The notes: generated by a model not told the origin, from the letters alone. A stretch of 64,000 nt of DNA from Brucella rhizosphaerae (GCF_002252475.1 NZ_NNRK01000017.1:248001-312000); one strand, 5' to 3'. Counted from the stretch's first letter, positions 1 to 8,339 are shown. Translations and numbers: made by a program.

Positions 1-311
1 CTGTGGCACCAGTCTGGACGATGCCTGCGAAGGCTGAAACACTATCCAAGGAAAAAGAAATCCTTTGGATACAGGAAAATCAACAGCTGCTTCTCGAAGG
101 TTTGAAAGACCCTGCCAGCGCCGAGTTCAGTGATGAATATGTATCCTATAAATCTGGCTCTCCGGTCGTATGTGGGAAAGTGAAATCGAAGGACAGCTTT
201 GGCGGCTATACCGGCAGCAAACGCTATATGGGAGCCGGTAAAAGCATAGGTGCTTTCACTGAAGACGACACCGACGAATTCGCGGATGTTTGGAAATCCG
301 CCTGTTCTTAA
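1..311 (+). CDS. Secreted hypothetical protein, 5' end cut off by the window
   Basis: The open frame is already open at the left edge and ends at TAA 309-311, so the true start lies outside the window. The visible N-terminus reads like the end of a signal peptide, with an AKA-type cleavage site at about residue 10, followed by a mature domain of about 90 residues rich in charged and glycine residues and holding two cysteines. I do not recognise the family. Small periplasmic proteins of this kind are common in Brucellaceae. Function unknown; export to the periplasm is inferred from the signal-peptide end only. Confidence 0.6.
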   Translation, partial: VAPVWTMPAKAETLSKEKEILWIQENQQLLLEGLKDPASAEFSDEYVSYKSGSPVVCGKVKSKDSFGGYTGSKRYMGAGKSIGAFTEDDTDEFADVWKSACS

Positions 312-428
312 GATATTGAAACAGCAAAGATTTATGGATATTTCTGCTGATGCCTGTTGCGTTTGGAACCAATCCGGCCACCGATCATTGGTCTAACGGG
401 TATGGAGATAAACAGGAGGTGTTGATCC

Positions 429-638
429 ATGAAACAGGTCAGTCCGCGTGAAGCACGGCAGGGCCGAGAGGGCAAACCGGTTCTGATTATCTTGCTGGTG
501 AGTCTTGCCGCCGCAGTCGTAGTTTGGTTTCTGGTCGAAGTTTTCGGTAATGTCATTGCACCTGACGTCCCTTCGAACAGCGAAGGCTCGGTGCCACCGG
601 CAGCAACAGAATCTGTTCCACCAGCATCTGCCCAGTAG
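429..638 (+). CDS. Small single-pass membrane protein, 69 aa
   Basis: ATG 429 is preceded by a strong AGGAGG ribosome binding site about 8 bases upstream, which supports a real gene. The protein has a short basic N-terminus, one hydrophobic segment at about residues 18-38 (LIILLVSLAAAVVVWFLVEV) and a Pro/Ser/Ala-rich tail, giving a cytoplasm-in, tail-out topology by the positive-inside rule. No catalytic motif is visible and I recognise no family. It lies about 80 bases upstream of the MgtC-family gene in the same direction and could be cotranscribed with it. Function unknown. Confidence 0.6.
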   Translation: MKQVSPREARQGREGKPVLIILLVSLAAAVVVWFLVEVFGNVIAPDVPSNSEGSVPPAATESVPPASAQ

Positions 639-717
639 TGCGCTCTAACAATATGGTGCTGGAAAGCTTTTAAACCAGCTAAGCTGGAACAAAAGCAGCT
701 TATCTCCGTTGACGAAA

Positions 718-1209
718 ATGGAGCAATTCTGGGCCGAATTCACGCATGATAATCTCATAAGTCTGCCAGTCGTTCTGGCGCGTATGCTGCTGGCAACGCT
801 GCTTGGCGCCATTATCGGGCTTGAACGCGAATGGCGACAGCGGCCTGCGGGTTTGAAGACCCATATGATGGTCTGTTTGGCTTCGGCAACGTTCACTATC
901 GTCTCACTTGAACTGGTGAATGTCCCTGTTTTTGATGATCAAAACATCCGAATGGACCCATCGCGTCTGGTTGAGGCGATCACAAGCGGCGTCGCATTTC
1001 TCGCTGCGGGTTTCATCATTTTCGCCAAAGGCAAGATTACCGGCATAACTACTGGTGCAGGTATGTGGCTCGCAGCGGCCATCGGATTGGCAAGTGGCCT
1101 GGGGCTTTGGCATATTGCCATCATGGCGACAGTTATTGCTGTCGCCATGCTGATCCTTGTTGGCAAACTGGAGCAAAAAGTTGCTTCCGACAACAGTGAG
1201 CCGGGTTGA
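718..1209 (+). CDS. mgtC: MgtC/SapB family membrane protein
   Basis: The protein has the family signature near the N-terminus (GLEREWRQRPAGLKTHMMV, about residues 34-52), in which a conserved acidic/basic pair follows the first membrane helix, and four or five hydrophobic segments. At about 163 residues it matches the short form that lacks the C-terminal soluble domain of Salmonella MgtC. MgtC proteins act in the inner membrane and affect magnesium-limited growth, intramacrophage survival and F1Fo-ATPase activity in known members. The start is uncertain: an in-frame TTG lies at 709 but ATG 718 fits the family N-terminus better. A short dyad (CCAGCT-A-AGCTGG, 675-687) sits upstream; I assign it no function. 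Confidence 0.85.
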   Translation: MEQFWAEFTHDNLISLPVVLARMLLATLLGAIIGLEREWRQRPAGLKTHMMVCLASATFTIVSLELVNVPVFDDQNIRMDPSRLVEAITSGVAFLAAGFIIFAKGKITGITTGAGMWLAAAIGLASGLGLWHIAIMATVIAVAMLILVGKLEQKVASDNSEPG

Positions 1210-1232
1210 TTGGTTCGCTGATAGGATTCAGC

Positions 1233-1472
1233 TCAAATCGGCGCGAGGGCCTGCTCGATAGTGTCCTTCAGTGCGAGCCGTTGCTTGCGCAGGATTGTTT
1301 CTTCTTCCTGGCTGATGGGTTCGATTTTGGTTTCCGCACGATGGATACGGTCGTTAACTGCATCATACTCTTCAAGGATACGGGCAAAGCGTGGGTCGGC
1401 AGCCTTCAATGCATGAATAGCTACTAATTTTCCTGGAAATTCCTCGCCCAGAGTGTGTGGTGTATTGGACAT
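1233..1472 (-). CDS. YdcH/DUF465 family small protein
   Basis: A 79-residue highly charged helical protein with the DUF465 pattern (AADPRFARILEEYDAVNDRI, then a Glu/Gln/Lys-rich second helix). The start was chosen at 1472 because AAGGAGA lies 7 bases upstream; an upstream in-frame ATG at 1487 would place that ribosome binding site inside the gene. Family members are short coiled-coil proteins of unknown biochemical role. It converges on the MgtC gene, with 23 bases between stops. A perfect FNR-type palindrome lies 56 bases upstream of the start codon, suggesting oxygen-responsive expression (inference). Confidence 0.8.
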   Translation of the reverse strand: MSNTPHTLGEEFPGKLVAIHALKAADPRFARILEEYDAVNDRIHRAETKIEPISQEEETILRKQRLALKDTIEQALAPI

Positions 1473-1527
1473 GATGTTCTCCTTCATCTGATGAAGTTCA
1501 GCTTGTCAGCTGTCCGTCCGAGTCTCA

Positions 1528-1541
1528 TTGATCCCGATCAA
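1528..1541. promoter_or_regulatory. FNR/FixK-type box upstream of the DUF465 gene
   Basis: TTGATCCCGATCAA is a perfect match to TTGAT-N4-ATCAA, the known FNR/FixK/FnrN site. Its centre lies about 62 bases upstream of the DUF465 start codon at 1472. That it is bound is inference. Confidence 0.55.
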
Positions 1542-1692
1542 TAGGGATAAATATCAGCATTTGTATTTCATGTATCGTGAGCATCTCACTGCGGATCAAA
1601 TCCTGCGAGGCTTCTGAATTTTCCGAAAATACTACGCTGCCAAAAAAGTCTAATGCGGACTTGTATATAGCCGAATAAGCGTCTGACTTAGC

Positions 1693-1721
1693 TTGACGCG
1701 TATTATGCCAGATTGTAATAC
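1693..1721 (+). promoter_or_regulatory. Sigma-70-type promoter of the B12 riboswitch operon
   Basis: TTGACG (1693-1698) and TAATAC (1716-1721) are separated by exactly 17 bases. A start about 7 bases downstream would fall at the 5' edge of the riboswitch. Confidence 0.6.
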
Positions 1722-1728
1722 AGTTACG

Positions 1729-1938
1729 ACGGTTCCCCGACCGAGAGCGAAGGGGATTAATAGGGAACACGGTGAGGACGACCCAAAAGGGACCAAAACC
1801 GTGGCTGCCCCCGCAACTGTAAGCGAATTGCCGTTCATCCTTGTGACGCCAAAAGCGTCATGTCACTGAGCCCGCTTCAGAAGGCTCGGGAAGGCAGGTG
1901 AACAGCGAATATTCGTGAGCCAGGAGACCTGCCGTCTA
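1729..1938 (+). promoter_or_regulatory. Cobalamin (B12) riboswitch
   Basis: The region carries the hallmark blocks in order: GGTTCC near the 5' end, AGGGAACACGGTGAGGAC, GGCTGCCCCCGCAACTGTAAG at about 1803-1823, a variable arm, and the closing GTGAGCCAGGAGACCTGCCG at 1915-1934, which includes the B12 box. The ribosome binding site of the first transport gene lies about 170 bases downstream, leaving room for an expression platform. Family knowledge: adenosylcobalamin binding lowers expression of B12 uptake or synthesis genes. Confidence 0.93.
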
Positions 1939-1985
1939 ACGTAGTCCATTGTCACGGGCGGGGATGCCCGGAGCAGGAGTTGGTT

Positions 1986-2084
1986 ATGACAGCTTTTCAC
2001 GTCGCAAGACGTCGCTTCCCATTGTCATTCATATCCCCGGATATGTCAGGCTACTTCACGCGCCGGATCGCTTCCGCCGTTTGA
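1986..2084 (+). CDS. Possible 32-codon leader ORF below the B12 riboswitch
   Basis: ATG 1986 follows CAGGAGTT with 6 bases spacing and opens a 32-codon frame that ends at TGA 2082-2084. The product begins MTAFHVARRRFPLSF and is basic. The stop codon falls inside the loop of a short GCCG/CGGC hairpin followed by T5. The good ribosome binding site and the overlap with the hairpin suggest a translated leader, but the frame could also be chance. No family is recognised. Confidence 0.3.
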   Translation: MTAFHVARRRFPLSFISPDMSGYFTRRIASAV

Positions 2085-2096
2085 TGCGGCTTTTTC
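2074..2096 (+). terminator. Short terminator-like hairpin in the riboswitch leader
   Basis: GCCG (2076-2079) pairs with CGGC (2087-2090), or CCGC with GCGG one step out, followed directly by TTTTT. The stem is short, so strength is doubtful, but its place between aptamer and transport genes fits a riboswitch expression platform. Confidence 0.4.
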
Positions 2097-2118
2097 TCAT
2101 GTCATTTCGGGGATTTAA

Positions 2119-3147
2119 ATGAAACTTTCAGGCCAAGTGCCTTTTGGCGCGCTTTTAGGTGCCGTCACTCTTTTTGCAACTGGTTTTGCTGTACAGGCAG
2201 CCGAAACGCAGTACCCGCTCACGCTTAAAAACTGCGGTCGTGATGTTATCTTCAAACATGTGCCGGAGCGGGCAGTTGCCGTCGGGCAGAGCAGCACCGA
2301 AATCCTCTACAGTCTCGGCCTTGGCGACAAGGTTGTGGGTACGGCGGTATGGTTCGGACCTGTCCTCAAAGGCTTTGAGGATGTGAACGCCAAGGTAAAG
2401 CGTCTGGCTGATAATGATCCGAGTTTCGAGAGTGTGCTGGCGCAAAAGCCCGACATCGTTACAGCAGATTTCCAGTGGCATGTTGGTCCGATGGGTATTG
2501 TCGCCAAGCCGGAACAATTCGAAGAACTGGGTATTTCTGCCTACACTTCACCCTCTGACTGCGTTGGCAAGGATAATTCCGGCGGCGGTGATGGTGTTCG
2601 CACGGCGCCATTCACGATGAATATCGTCTATCAGGAAATCGGCGAACTGGCTCAGATATTCAATGTGCAGGATCGCGGTGAAAAATTGATCGCTGACTTA
2701 AAGGCACGTGAAGACGCGGCTCGTAAGAAAATAGGTTCAGCTGATGGCAAGCTCTCTGCGGTTGCATGGTTCTCCAGCACACAGGTAGACGCCGATCCTT
2801 ACGTGGCGGGCAAGTTCGGTGCTCCTGCTTATATTCTTTCTGCGCTAGGCATTGCGAATGTGATTAAGAGCGAAGAGGAATGGCCAGCCGTGGGCTGGGA
2901 AACAATCGCCAAGTCCGGCCCATCGATGATCGTTGCAGCCAAGCTGGATCGCCGCCGTTATCCTGCCGACGATATTGCCGTCAAACATCAGTTCCTCGAT
3001 ACCGATCCGGTGACGAAGCTGATGCCTGCTGTTAAAGGCGGATATGTGTTCGATATCGATGCCCAGTCGATGAGTACATCACTGAGAGTTATCGAAGGCA
3101 TTGAAGCGCTGGCCGCCGATATTGCCGGGTCGGACCTGAACAAGTGA
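2119..3147 (+). CDS. btuF: Periplasmic corrinoid/iron-type ABC binding protein (BtuF-like)
   Basis: A 342-residue secreted binding protein: signal peptide at about 1-27 ending VQA, then the class III fold seen in BtuF/FecB/FepB (PERAVAVGQSSTEILYSLGL, VGTAVWFGP) with two lobes joined by a helix. It should bind the substrate in the periplasm and hand it to the permease encoded next. Fold alone does not separate B12 from ferric siderophore, but the B12 riboswitch immediately upstream makes a corrinoid the likely ligand (inference). It is longer than E. coli BtuF. ATG 2119 has GGGG about 8 bases upstream. The next gene overlaps by 4 bases. Confidence 0.85.
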   Translation: MKLSGQVPFGALLGAVTLFATGFAVQAAETQYPLTLKNCGRDVIFKHVPERAVAVGQSSTEILYSLGLGDKVVGTAVWFGPVLKGFEDVNAKVKRLADNDPSFESVLAQKPDIVTADFQWHVGPMGIVAKPEQFEELGISAYTSPSDCVGKDNSGGGDGVRTAPFTMNIVYQEIGELAQIFNVQDRGEKLIADLKAREDAARKKIGSADGKLSAVAWFSSTQVDADPYVAGKFGAPAYILSALGIANVIKSEEEWPAVGWETIAKSGPSMIVAAKLDRRRYPADDIAVKHQFLDTDPVTKLMPAVKGGYVFDIDAQSMSTSLRVIEGIEALAADIAGSDLNK

Positions 3148-4199
3148 CGTCAAGGGCAGCCACAGCGGGTATTTCGTTGCAAAGTAAGATGAGCGCCCGA
3201 GTGCTCCTGGGAGTGCTTGCGCTCGTCTTGCTCTGCGTGGCCTTATGGCTGGGTGCTGCCATTGGCGAAACTGCCATACCTCTGGACGTGGTGGCGAAAA
3301 CCATTGCCAACCGCGTCTGGAATGCTGGTTATCCACTTGCGCCAATTGATGAAGGTATTGTGTGGAGCTATCGCTTAAGCCGGGCGGTCGTCGCAGCTTG
3401 TTGTGGCGCGGCGCTGGCCTTGTCGGGTGTGGTACTGCAATCGCTTCTCCGTAATTCGCTGGCTGATCCCTATATTCTGGGTATTTCTGCTGGTGCATCT
3501 ACAGGGGCGGTCGGCGTTGCAATCCTTGGGATTGGTGCTGGAGTGCTGTCACTGTCAGTGGGAGCGTTTATTGGTGCGATTGTCGCCTTCGTTCTGGTTT
3601 CCCTGCTCGCTTTGCGGGCAGGGCGCGGCAACAGTGCGATCATTCTTGCAGGTATTGCTGGTTCACAGCTTTTCAATGCGCTGACATCCCTCATTGTGAC
3701 GAAAGCGGCAAATGCTGAGCAGGCGCGCGGCATTATGTTCTGGCTACTGGGCAATCTTTCAGGTGTCCGCTGGCCAGATGTTGCGCTTGCGCTACCAGCC
3801 TGCATGGTGGGGCTCGTGATATGCCTCTGGCATTCTCGTGCATTAGACGCTTTCACCTTTGGTTCGGAATCTGCCGCTTCACTCGGTATCCCGGTTCGGC
3901 GGGTTTATGCTGTTCTGATTGGTGTGAGTGCCATGATGACAGCTGTGATGGTATCGATTGTTGGCTCCATCGGCTTTATTGGTCTGGTCATTCCACATGC
4001 GGCTCGCATGTTGGTCGGCGTTCGTCATGGCAGGTTGTTGCCTGCGGCAGCACTCATCGGCGCAATCTTCATGATATTGGCTGACATTGTGTCTCGTATC
4101 ATCATTCCCGGTCAGGTTTTGCCTATCGGAGTCATAACAGCCTTGGTTGGTGCACCTGCCTTTGCGTTGTTGCTTGGACAGAGGAGGGCGCAATCATGA
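3144..4199 (+). CDS. btuC: FecCD/BtuC-family ABC permease
   Basis: A 351-residue inner-membrane permease of the FecCD/BtuC family with about ten hydrophobic helices. Family motifs are clear: the SRAVVAACCGAALALSGVVL segment, NSLADPYILGISAGAS, and IGFIGLVIPHAARMLVG before the last helices, where the cytoplasmic coupling helix meets the ATPase. The start GTG 3144 overlaps the btuF stop (GTGA); ATG 3189 in the same frame is an alternative that removes 15 mostly polar residues. With its neighbours it forms a complete importer, likely for cobalamin because of the upstream riboswitch. Confidence 0.88.
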   Translation: MTSRAATAGISLQSKMSARVLLGVLALVLLCVALWLGAAIGETAIPLDVVAKTIANRVWNAGYPLAPIDEGIVWSYRLSRAVVAACCGAALALSGVVLQSLLRNSLADPYILGISAGASTGAVGVAILGIGAGVLSLSVGAFIGAIVAFVLVSLLALRAGRGNSAIILAGIAGSQLFNALTSLIVTKAANAEQARGIMFWLLGNLSGVRWPDVALALPACMVGLVICLWHSRALDAFTFGSESAASLGIPVRRVYAVLIGVSAMMTAVMVSIVGSIGFIGLVIPHAARMLVGVRHGRLLPAAALIGAIFMILADIVSRIIIPGQVLPIGVITALVGAPAFALLLGQRRAQS

Positions 4200-4990
4200 T
4201 GCTTTCGACGACCAATATTTCCTGGTCTGCAGGAGGTGTTGAAATTCTGCGGGATGTTTCGCTCGATGTGAAAGAGGGAGAATTCCTCGGTATTATTGGC
4301 CCCAACGGTTCGGGAAAAACGAGTTTTCTGTCTCTGCTGTCCGGCGTGCGGCGATGCCGCTCCGGCGAAGTGAAGCTTTGCGGAACTCCTATACAGAAGT
4401 TTAATAGGCGTGAGATCGCGCGCAAGCTGGCACTGGTTGAACAACAGGCAGGAACGACAGAGCGTATCACCGCAAGGCAGGCGGTGGAACTTGGGCGTAC
4501 GCCATATCTCGGTGCTTTGTCTCCATGGACCGAGCTGGACGATGCCATCGTTGAACGCGCTTTGACCAATGTCGATATGGCACATCTCGCAGATCGGTAC
4601 TGGCACACGCTCTCAGGCGGTGAACGTCAACGTGTCCACATTGCCCGTGCTTTGGCACAGGATCCACAGATACTGCTTCTGGATGAGCCGACCAATCATC
4701 TCGATATTGGTCATCAAATCGGCCTGCTTGATCTCGTTAAGCGTCAGCAGTTGACCGTAGTTGCAGCTTTGCATGATCTGAACCACGCGGCCATGTTCTG
4801 CGACCGCATTGCGATCATGAACAAAGGTCGAATCGTAGCACTGGGGTCTCCACGCGAGGTGTTGCGTGCAGACAGCATAAGCAGTGTTTTCGGTGTCGAG
4901 GTTGATGTGGAATATGACGAGATAGATGGATGTCATATCCGTTATCGCCCACCAGGTCATTCGGTGCTGGCGTTCAAGAAGACTGCATAA
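4196..4990 (+). CDS. btuD: ABC ATPase, corrinoid/iron-type importer (BtuD/FecE-like)
   Basis: A 264-residue ATPase with Walker A GPNGSGKTS (about residues 36-44), signature LSGGERQRV, Walker B ILLLDEPTNHLD and the switch histidine in AALHDLNHA, all as in the FecE/BtuD family. It drives uptake through the permease encoded immediately upstream, which it overlaps by 4 bases (ATGA). As the last of three tightly packed genes it completes the riboswitch-controlled importer. Substrate assignment rests on the riboswitch, not on the ATPase itself. Confidence 0.9.
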   Translation: MMLSTTNISWSAGGVEILRDVSLDVKEGEFLGIIGPNGSGKTSFLSLLSGVRRCRSGEVKLCGTPIQKFNRREIARKLALVEQQAGTTERITARQAVELGRTPYLGALSPWTELDDAIVERALTNVDMAHLADRYWHTLSGGERQRVHIARALAQDPQILLLDEPTNHLDIGHQIGLLDLVKRQQLTVVAALHDLNHAAMFCDRIAIMNKGRIVALGSPREVLRADSISSVFGVEVDVEYDEIDGCHIRYRPPGHSVLAFKKTA

Positions 4991-5101
4991 ATGTATAGAA
5001 ATTTCTCATAGGTTTTAAAAATTCTCTTAGAATAAGAACAAGTTAAATTTACATGAAATAAAGAAGTTACTAAAATACATTATGATATTTTCTGCTAAGT
5101 T

Positions 5102-5126
5102 AGTGAAAGTTATCACTTTTTGTTAA
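5102..5126 (+). terminator. Weak terminator-like hairpin after btuD
   Basis: AGTGA and TCACT pair around a 6-base loop and are followed by TTTTTGTT. The stem has only five pairs and lies about 110 bases after the btuD stop, so this is tentative. Confidence 0.3.
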
Positions 5127-5470
5127 GTTTATCACAGTGTTGTGAGCTATTTTGTTGACAAACTGTTTCCATTTCATTGACAGTTTGTTTATATCGCCGT
5201 CTGTCGCATTTGGAAAAGTGCTCTTCGATTGTGAAAGGTCGAGGTCGCGTCACCGAAGTGATCGATGCAATCATATTGCGATTGTGTCGTTATTTTCGGT
5301 TCCGGGTGTGTGAACCTAAATCGGTTTCCATGAACGATTTTGTGGAGGGATGATGATGGTTCAGATTTGAATAAGGTATAGATGTTGGCATGCCTGTCCT
5401 GCGGGGGCAGAACCAAAAGCGGGCATGTGGCTAATATAATTTTTCATATGAATTAATGTGAGCTTTATTT
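5127..5470. other. Non-coding AT-rich stretch
   Basis: No convincing gene. An inverted repeat ACAAACTG (5158-5165) / CAGTTTGT (5181-5188) is present, with TTGACA at 5155-5160 and again at 5177-5182, so promoter or operator function is possible but unproven. A 75-codon minus-strand frame here has no family features and is left out. Confidence 0.35.
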
Positions 5471-5471
5471 A

Positions 5472-5502
5472 ACGGCGATCATCCTTTTCGGATGGTCGCC
5501 GT
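5472..5502 (-). terminator. Terminator-like hairpin after the lactonase operon
   Basis: ACGGCGATCATCC and GGATGGTCGCCGT form a 13-pair stem with one wobble and a 5-base loop, just past the lactonase stop at 5510. The T tract on either side is poor, so efficiency is uncertain. Confidence 0.5.
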
Positions 5503-5509
5503 ACTTTAT

Positions 5510-6430
5510 TCAAGGGTGCTGTGCGCCTGTGACTGTCAGATAGACCGCATAGAGTGATTTTGTAGCAGTGATGAAGAGGCGATTGCGACGAGGGCCGCCA
5601 AAGGTCACATTGGCCACCGTTTGCGGTATCTTGATCTTGCCGAGAAGCTCGCCCTGCGGTGAGAAACAATGCACACCATCACCAGCACTGGTCCACAGAT
5701 TGCCATCAGTATCAAAACGGAAACCATCTGGCAGTCCGCTATCGATGGTACAAAAAATCTTGCCGCCTGTCACATTCCTGCCGCCATCAATGACATCGAA
5801 CACGCGGATATGGCGCGGCGCACTTTCATCATGGCTATAAGCGCTATCGGCAACGAAAAGCTTTGTTTCATCGGGCGAAAAAGCGAGGCCGTTTGGCTGG
5901 TGAAAGTCGGTAATGACAGCCTCAAGCTCGCCGGTGCTCGGGTCGAGGCGATAAACGTTGCGGGTCGGTTGTTCAGGCTCGGCCTTATAGCCTTCGTAAT
6001 CTGCCATGATGCCGTAGGTTGGATCGGTGAACCAGATCGAACCGTCTGAACGCACGATAACATCGTTAGGTGCGTTCAGCTTCTTGCCCTGATAGCTATC
6101 GGCCAAAACAGTGATGCTGCCATCTACTTCCGTGCGGGTAACGCGGCGACCACCGTGTTCGCAGGTAACAAGTCGCCCCTCGCGGTCGCGTGTATTACCA
6201 TTTGCGAAATTGGATGGTTGCCGAAAAACAGATACTCCGCCTTCCGGGACCCAGCGCAAGATACGCTCGTTGGGAATGTCGCTCCACAACAGACAGTTAT
6301 GATCGCTGAACCAAACCGGCCCTTCCGCCCAGCGACAGCTCGTATAAAGTTCATCGAGATCGGCGCTTGCCACGATCATCTGCTTGAAGCGTTCGTCGTG
6401 GATTTCGTAAATCGAATTATTCTGGGACAA
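5510..6430 (-). CDS. SMP-30/gluconolactonase family lactonase
   Basis: A 306-residue six-bladed propeller enzyme of the SMP-30/LRE family. Typical motifs are WAEGPVWF near residue 34, NAPNDVIVRSDGSIWFTDP in the middle and QPNGLAFSPDE, which carry the metal-binding Glu, Asn and Asp residues. Members hydrolyse sugar lactones to aldonic acids in the cytoplasm. The start is TTG at 6430 with GGAG about 9 bases upstream. It is the last gene of an operon with a CUT2 sugar importer, so it probably acts on a lactone made from the imported sugar (inference). The exact sugar cannot be read from the sequence. Confidence 0.85.
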   Translation of the reverse strand: MSQNNSIYEIHDERFKQMIVASADLDELYTSCRWAEGPVWFSDHNCLLWSDIPNERILRWVPEGGVSVFRQPSNFANGNTRDREGRLVTCEHGGRRVTRTEVDGSITVLADSYQGKKLNAPNDVIVRSDGSIWFTDPTYGIMADYEGYKAEPEQPTRNVYRLDPSTGELEAVITDFHQPNGLAFSPDETKLFVADSAYSHDESAPRHIRVFDVIDGGRNVTGGKIFCTIDSGLPDGFRFDTDGNLWTSAGDGVHCFSPQGELLGKIKIPQTVANVTFGGPRRNRLFITATKSLYAVYLTVTGAQHP

Positions 6431-6453
6431 GAATATTACTCCAGGAATGCTGT

Positions 6454-7401
6454 TTAACGCTCAGATCTGCGACTGCTGGCGAGGAAAATCACCGCAATGA
6501 TGGTGAGGCCGGTCAGGACAAGACGAACACCGGCACCAAAGCCGTAGGTGTTGAGCATCGAGACTATGAGGAACATGAAGAGTGCGGCACCCCAAATTCC
6601 GGGGATGTTGGAGTCACCACCGGCAACAGCAGTGCCACCGATGATGACAACGGCTATCGACATAAGGAGGTATTCAGCGCCCATGTTGAGTGCGGCTCCA
6701 CCCGAAAAGCAGGCAAGAAGGAAGCCGCAGAGCGACGCCAGAACCGCGCAGAGCAGATAAGTTATGAAACGCGTTCCATCGACCGGGACGCCCGCCATGC
6801 GGGCAGCGAATGGATTTTGCCCAATGGCCGAAATCCAGCGTCCATAGATGCTCCTTTTAAGGAGCACCCAACCGATCAGGGATAGGACCAAAGCCACTAT
6901 GGCAACGTTAGGTATGCCAAGCGTCGAAGATGTGGTGAATTGTGCCAGAACTTCCGGCGGCTTTACACGCAGGCCACGATTGCTCCAGATCGCAGTCGAT
7001 TGGATAAGGAAGCTCATCGACAGGGTTGCGATGATCGGCGGAATGCGTAGCAACTTGATAAGCGCATAATTGCAAACACCAATTCCAAGACCGATCAGCA
7101 GTGCAACAGCCAGACCTGCCAGAACCATATTATCCTGCGAATCCATCAGCTTGAGAGCGATTGTTGCTGCAAGCGTCATGGTGGCGGGCACAGACAGGTC
7201 GATATTGCCGGGGCCGAGCGTGATCACGAACATCTGTCCGAGGCCAACAATCACGGAAAAGGATGCGAATGTGAAAGCTGCGTAGGACAAGCCGTGGGCT
7301 CCGGCTCCGCCTGTAAACAGAACGGTGATAATCCAGACCGCGATAGTCGCAACGAAAGACCAAATCCATGGACGGCTTGTGAGAACAGAAATTGCGGTCA
7401 T
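6454..7401 (-). CDS. CUT2 sugar ABC permease (RbsC family), second subunit
   Basis: A 315-residue inner-membrane permease of the branched-chain amino acid/ribose superfamily. Around eight to ten hydrophobic helices are visible, with the family stretches PGNIDLSVPATMTLAATIAL and the conserved loop GQNPFAARMAGVPVDGTRF that contacts the ATPase. It overlaps the upstream permease gene by 4 bases, so the two are translationally coupled and probably form a heterodimer. Substrate unknown; a monosaccharide is likely because the lactonase gene follows. Confidence 0.88.
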   Translation of the reverse strand: MTAISVLTSRPWIWSFVATIAVWIITVLFTGGAGAHGLSYAAFTFASFSVIVGLGQMFVITLGPGNIDLSVPATMTLAATIALKLMDSQDNMVLAGLAVALLIGLGIGVCNYALIKLLRIPPIIATLSMSFLIQSTAIWSNRGLRVKPPEVLAQFTTSSTLGIPNVAIVALVLSLIGWVLLKRSIYGRWISAIGQNPFAARMAGVPVDGTRFITYLLCAVLASLCGFLLACFSGGAALNMGAEYLLMSIAVVIIGGTAVAGGDSNIPGIWGAALFMFLIVSMLNTYGFGAGVRLVLTGLTIIAVIFLASSRRSER

Positions 7402-8339
7402 TGCTTTTTCCCACGGCTATCGAGACGATTGAGGAAGAGACGCAGGGCCAGAACAACGATGAGAATTCCGCCTTGCGCGCCGATTTGCCAGTCTGGTGAA
7501 ATGCGCATGAAGGAGAGAAACGAACCCGCGAGCGTCAGTGTCAGCGCACCGATTACCGCACCGATAGGCGAGATACGTCCGCCGACGAATTCACCGCCAC
7601 CGAGAATGACACCAGCAATGGAAAGAAGCGTATAACGCAGTGCAATATTTGCATCGGCTGAAGTCGTAAGGCCGACAAGTGCGATACCTGCAAGCACGGC
7701 AAAGAAAGCAGCAAGTGCATAGGTTCCAGCGCGAATTGCCGTGATAGACCAGCCAGCACGCTCGATGGAGCGGGCATTGCCACCTGCACCGCGCATAAGA
7801 ACGCCGAACGTGGTTCGCATGACAATGAAATGCGTAACGACGGCTATTAGCACGCTGGCAACAATAGCCATGGGGACAAATGGTGGCTTGGTGGTCATGA
7901 CCCAGCGCGCCCAGTCTGGCGCCTGACCACCGGGCGACGGCAGCAGCAATACGGCCAGTCCGCCCCAGACAAAGCTCATGCCCAGCGTGACAACGATGGA
8001 AGGCAGATTGCGCAGGTGGATGATCGCACCCAACGCTGCATAAGTCGCAATGGCTGCGGCAAGGATCAATACGCCAATGACCGGATTGGTATTGAGATAG
8101 GTCGCGGCCACGCAGACTACGAAGCTCACAAAGGTCCCCATCGAAAGGTCAAGGTCGTTGACTGCCATGATGAGCATTTGTGCAATCGTGGCGAGTGCAA
8201 TCGGGACTGCCAGATTGAACAGGAGGTTAAGCCCGGTATAGCTCATGGCACGGGGCTGCATGTAGAAAACAGCAGCCAGAAGCAGAGCGAGTGAGAAAAC
8301 CGGCGTTAGCAGGCGAAGTGAGGAGGAAGAAATACGCAT
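7398..8339 (-). CDS. CUT2 sugar ABC permease (RbsC family), first subunit
   Basis: A 313-residue permease homologous to its neighbour: helices alternate with the family motifs NDLDLSMGTFVSFVVCVAAT and the ATPase-contact loop RGAGGNARSIERAGWSI. The start codon overlaps the final base of the ATPase gene and the stop overlaps the next permease, so translation of the block appears coupled. Two different permease subunits are common for CUT2 systems in Rhizobiales. Direction of transport is inward, given the periplasmic binding protein gene in the same operon. Confidence 0.88.
   Translation of the reverse strand: MRISSSSLRLLTPVFSLALLLAAVFYMQPRAMSYTGLNLLFNLAVPIALATIAQMLIMAVNDLDLSMGTFVSFVVCVAATYLNTNPVIGVLILAAAIATYAALGAIIHLRNLPSIVVTLGMSFVWGGLAVLLLPSPGGQAPDWARWVMTTKPPFVPMAIVASVLIAVVTHFIVMRTTFGVLMRGAGGNARSIERAGWSITAIRAGTYALAAFFAVLAGIALVGLTTSADANIALRYTLLSIAGVILGGGEFVGGRISPIGAVIGALTLTLAGSFLSFMRISPDWQIGAQGGILIVVLALRLFLNRLDSRGKKQ

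Noticed and set aside
4997-5006. AGAAATTTCT palindrome after btuD as a possible iron box
   Set aside because: Only 10 bases, wrong half-site order for an Irr box (TTCT/AGAA inverted), and no downstream gene on either strand that would use it.
5189-5416. 75-codon minus-strand frame in the AT-rich spacer
   Set aside because: No ribosome binding site and no family features; spacer looks regulatory.
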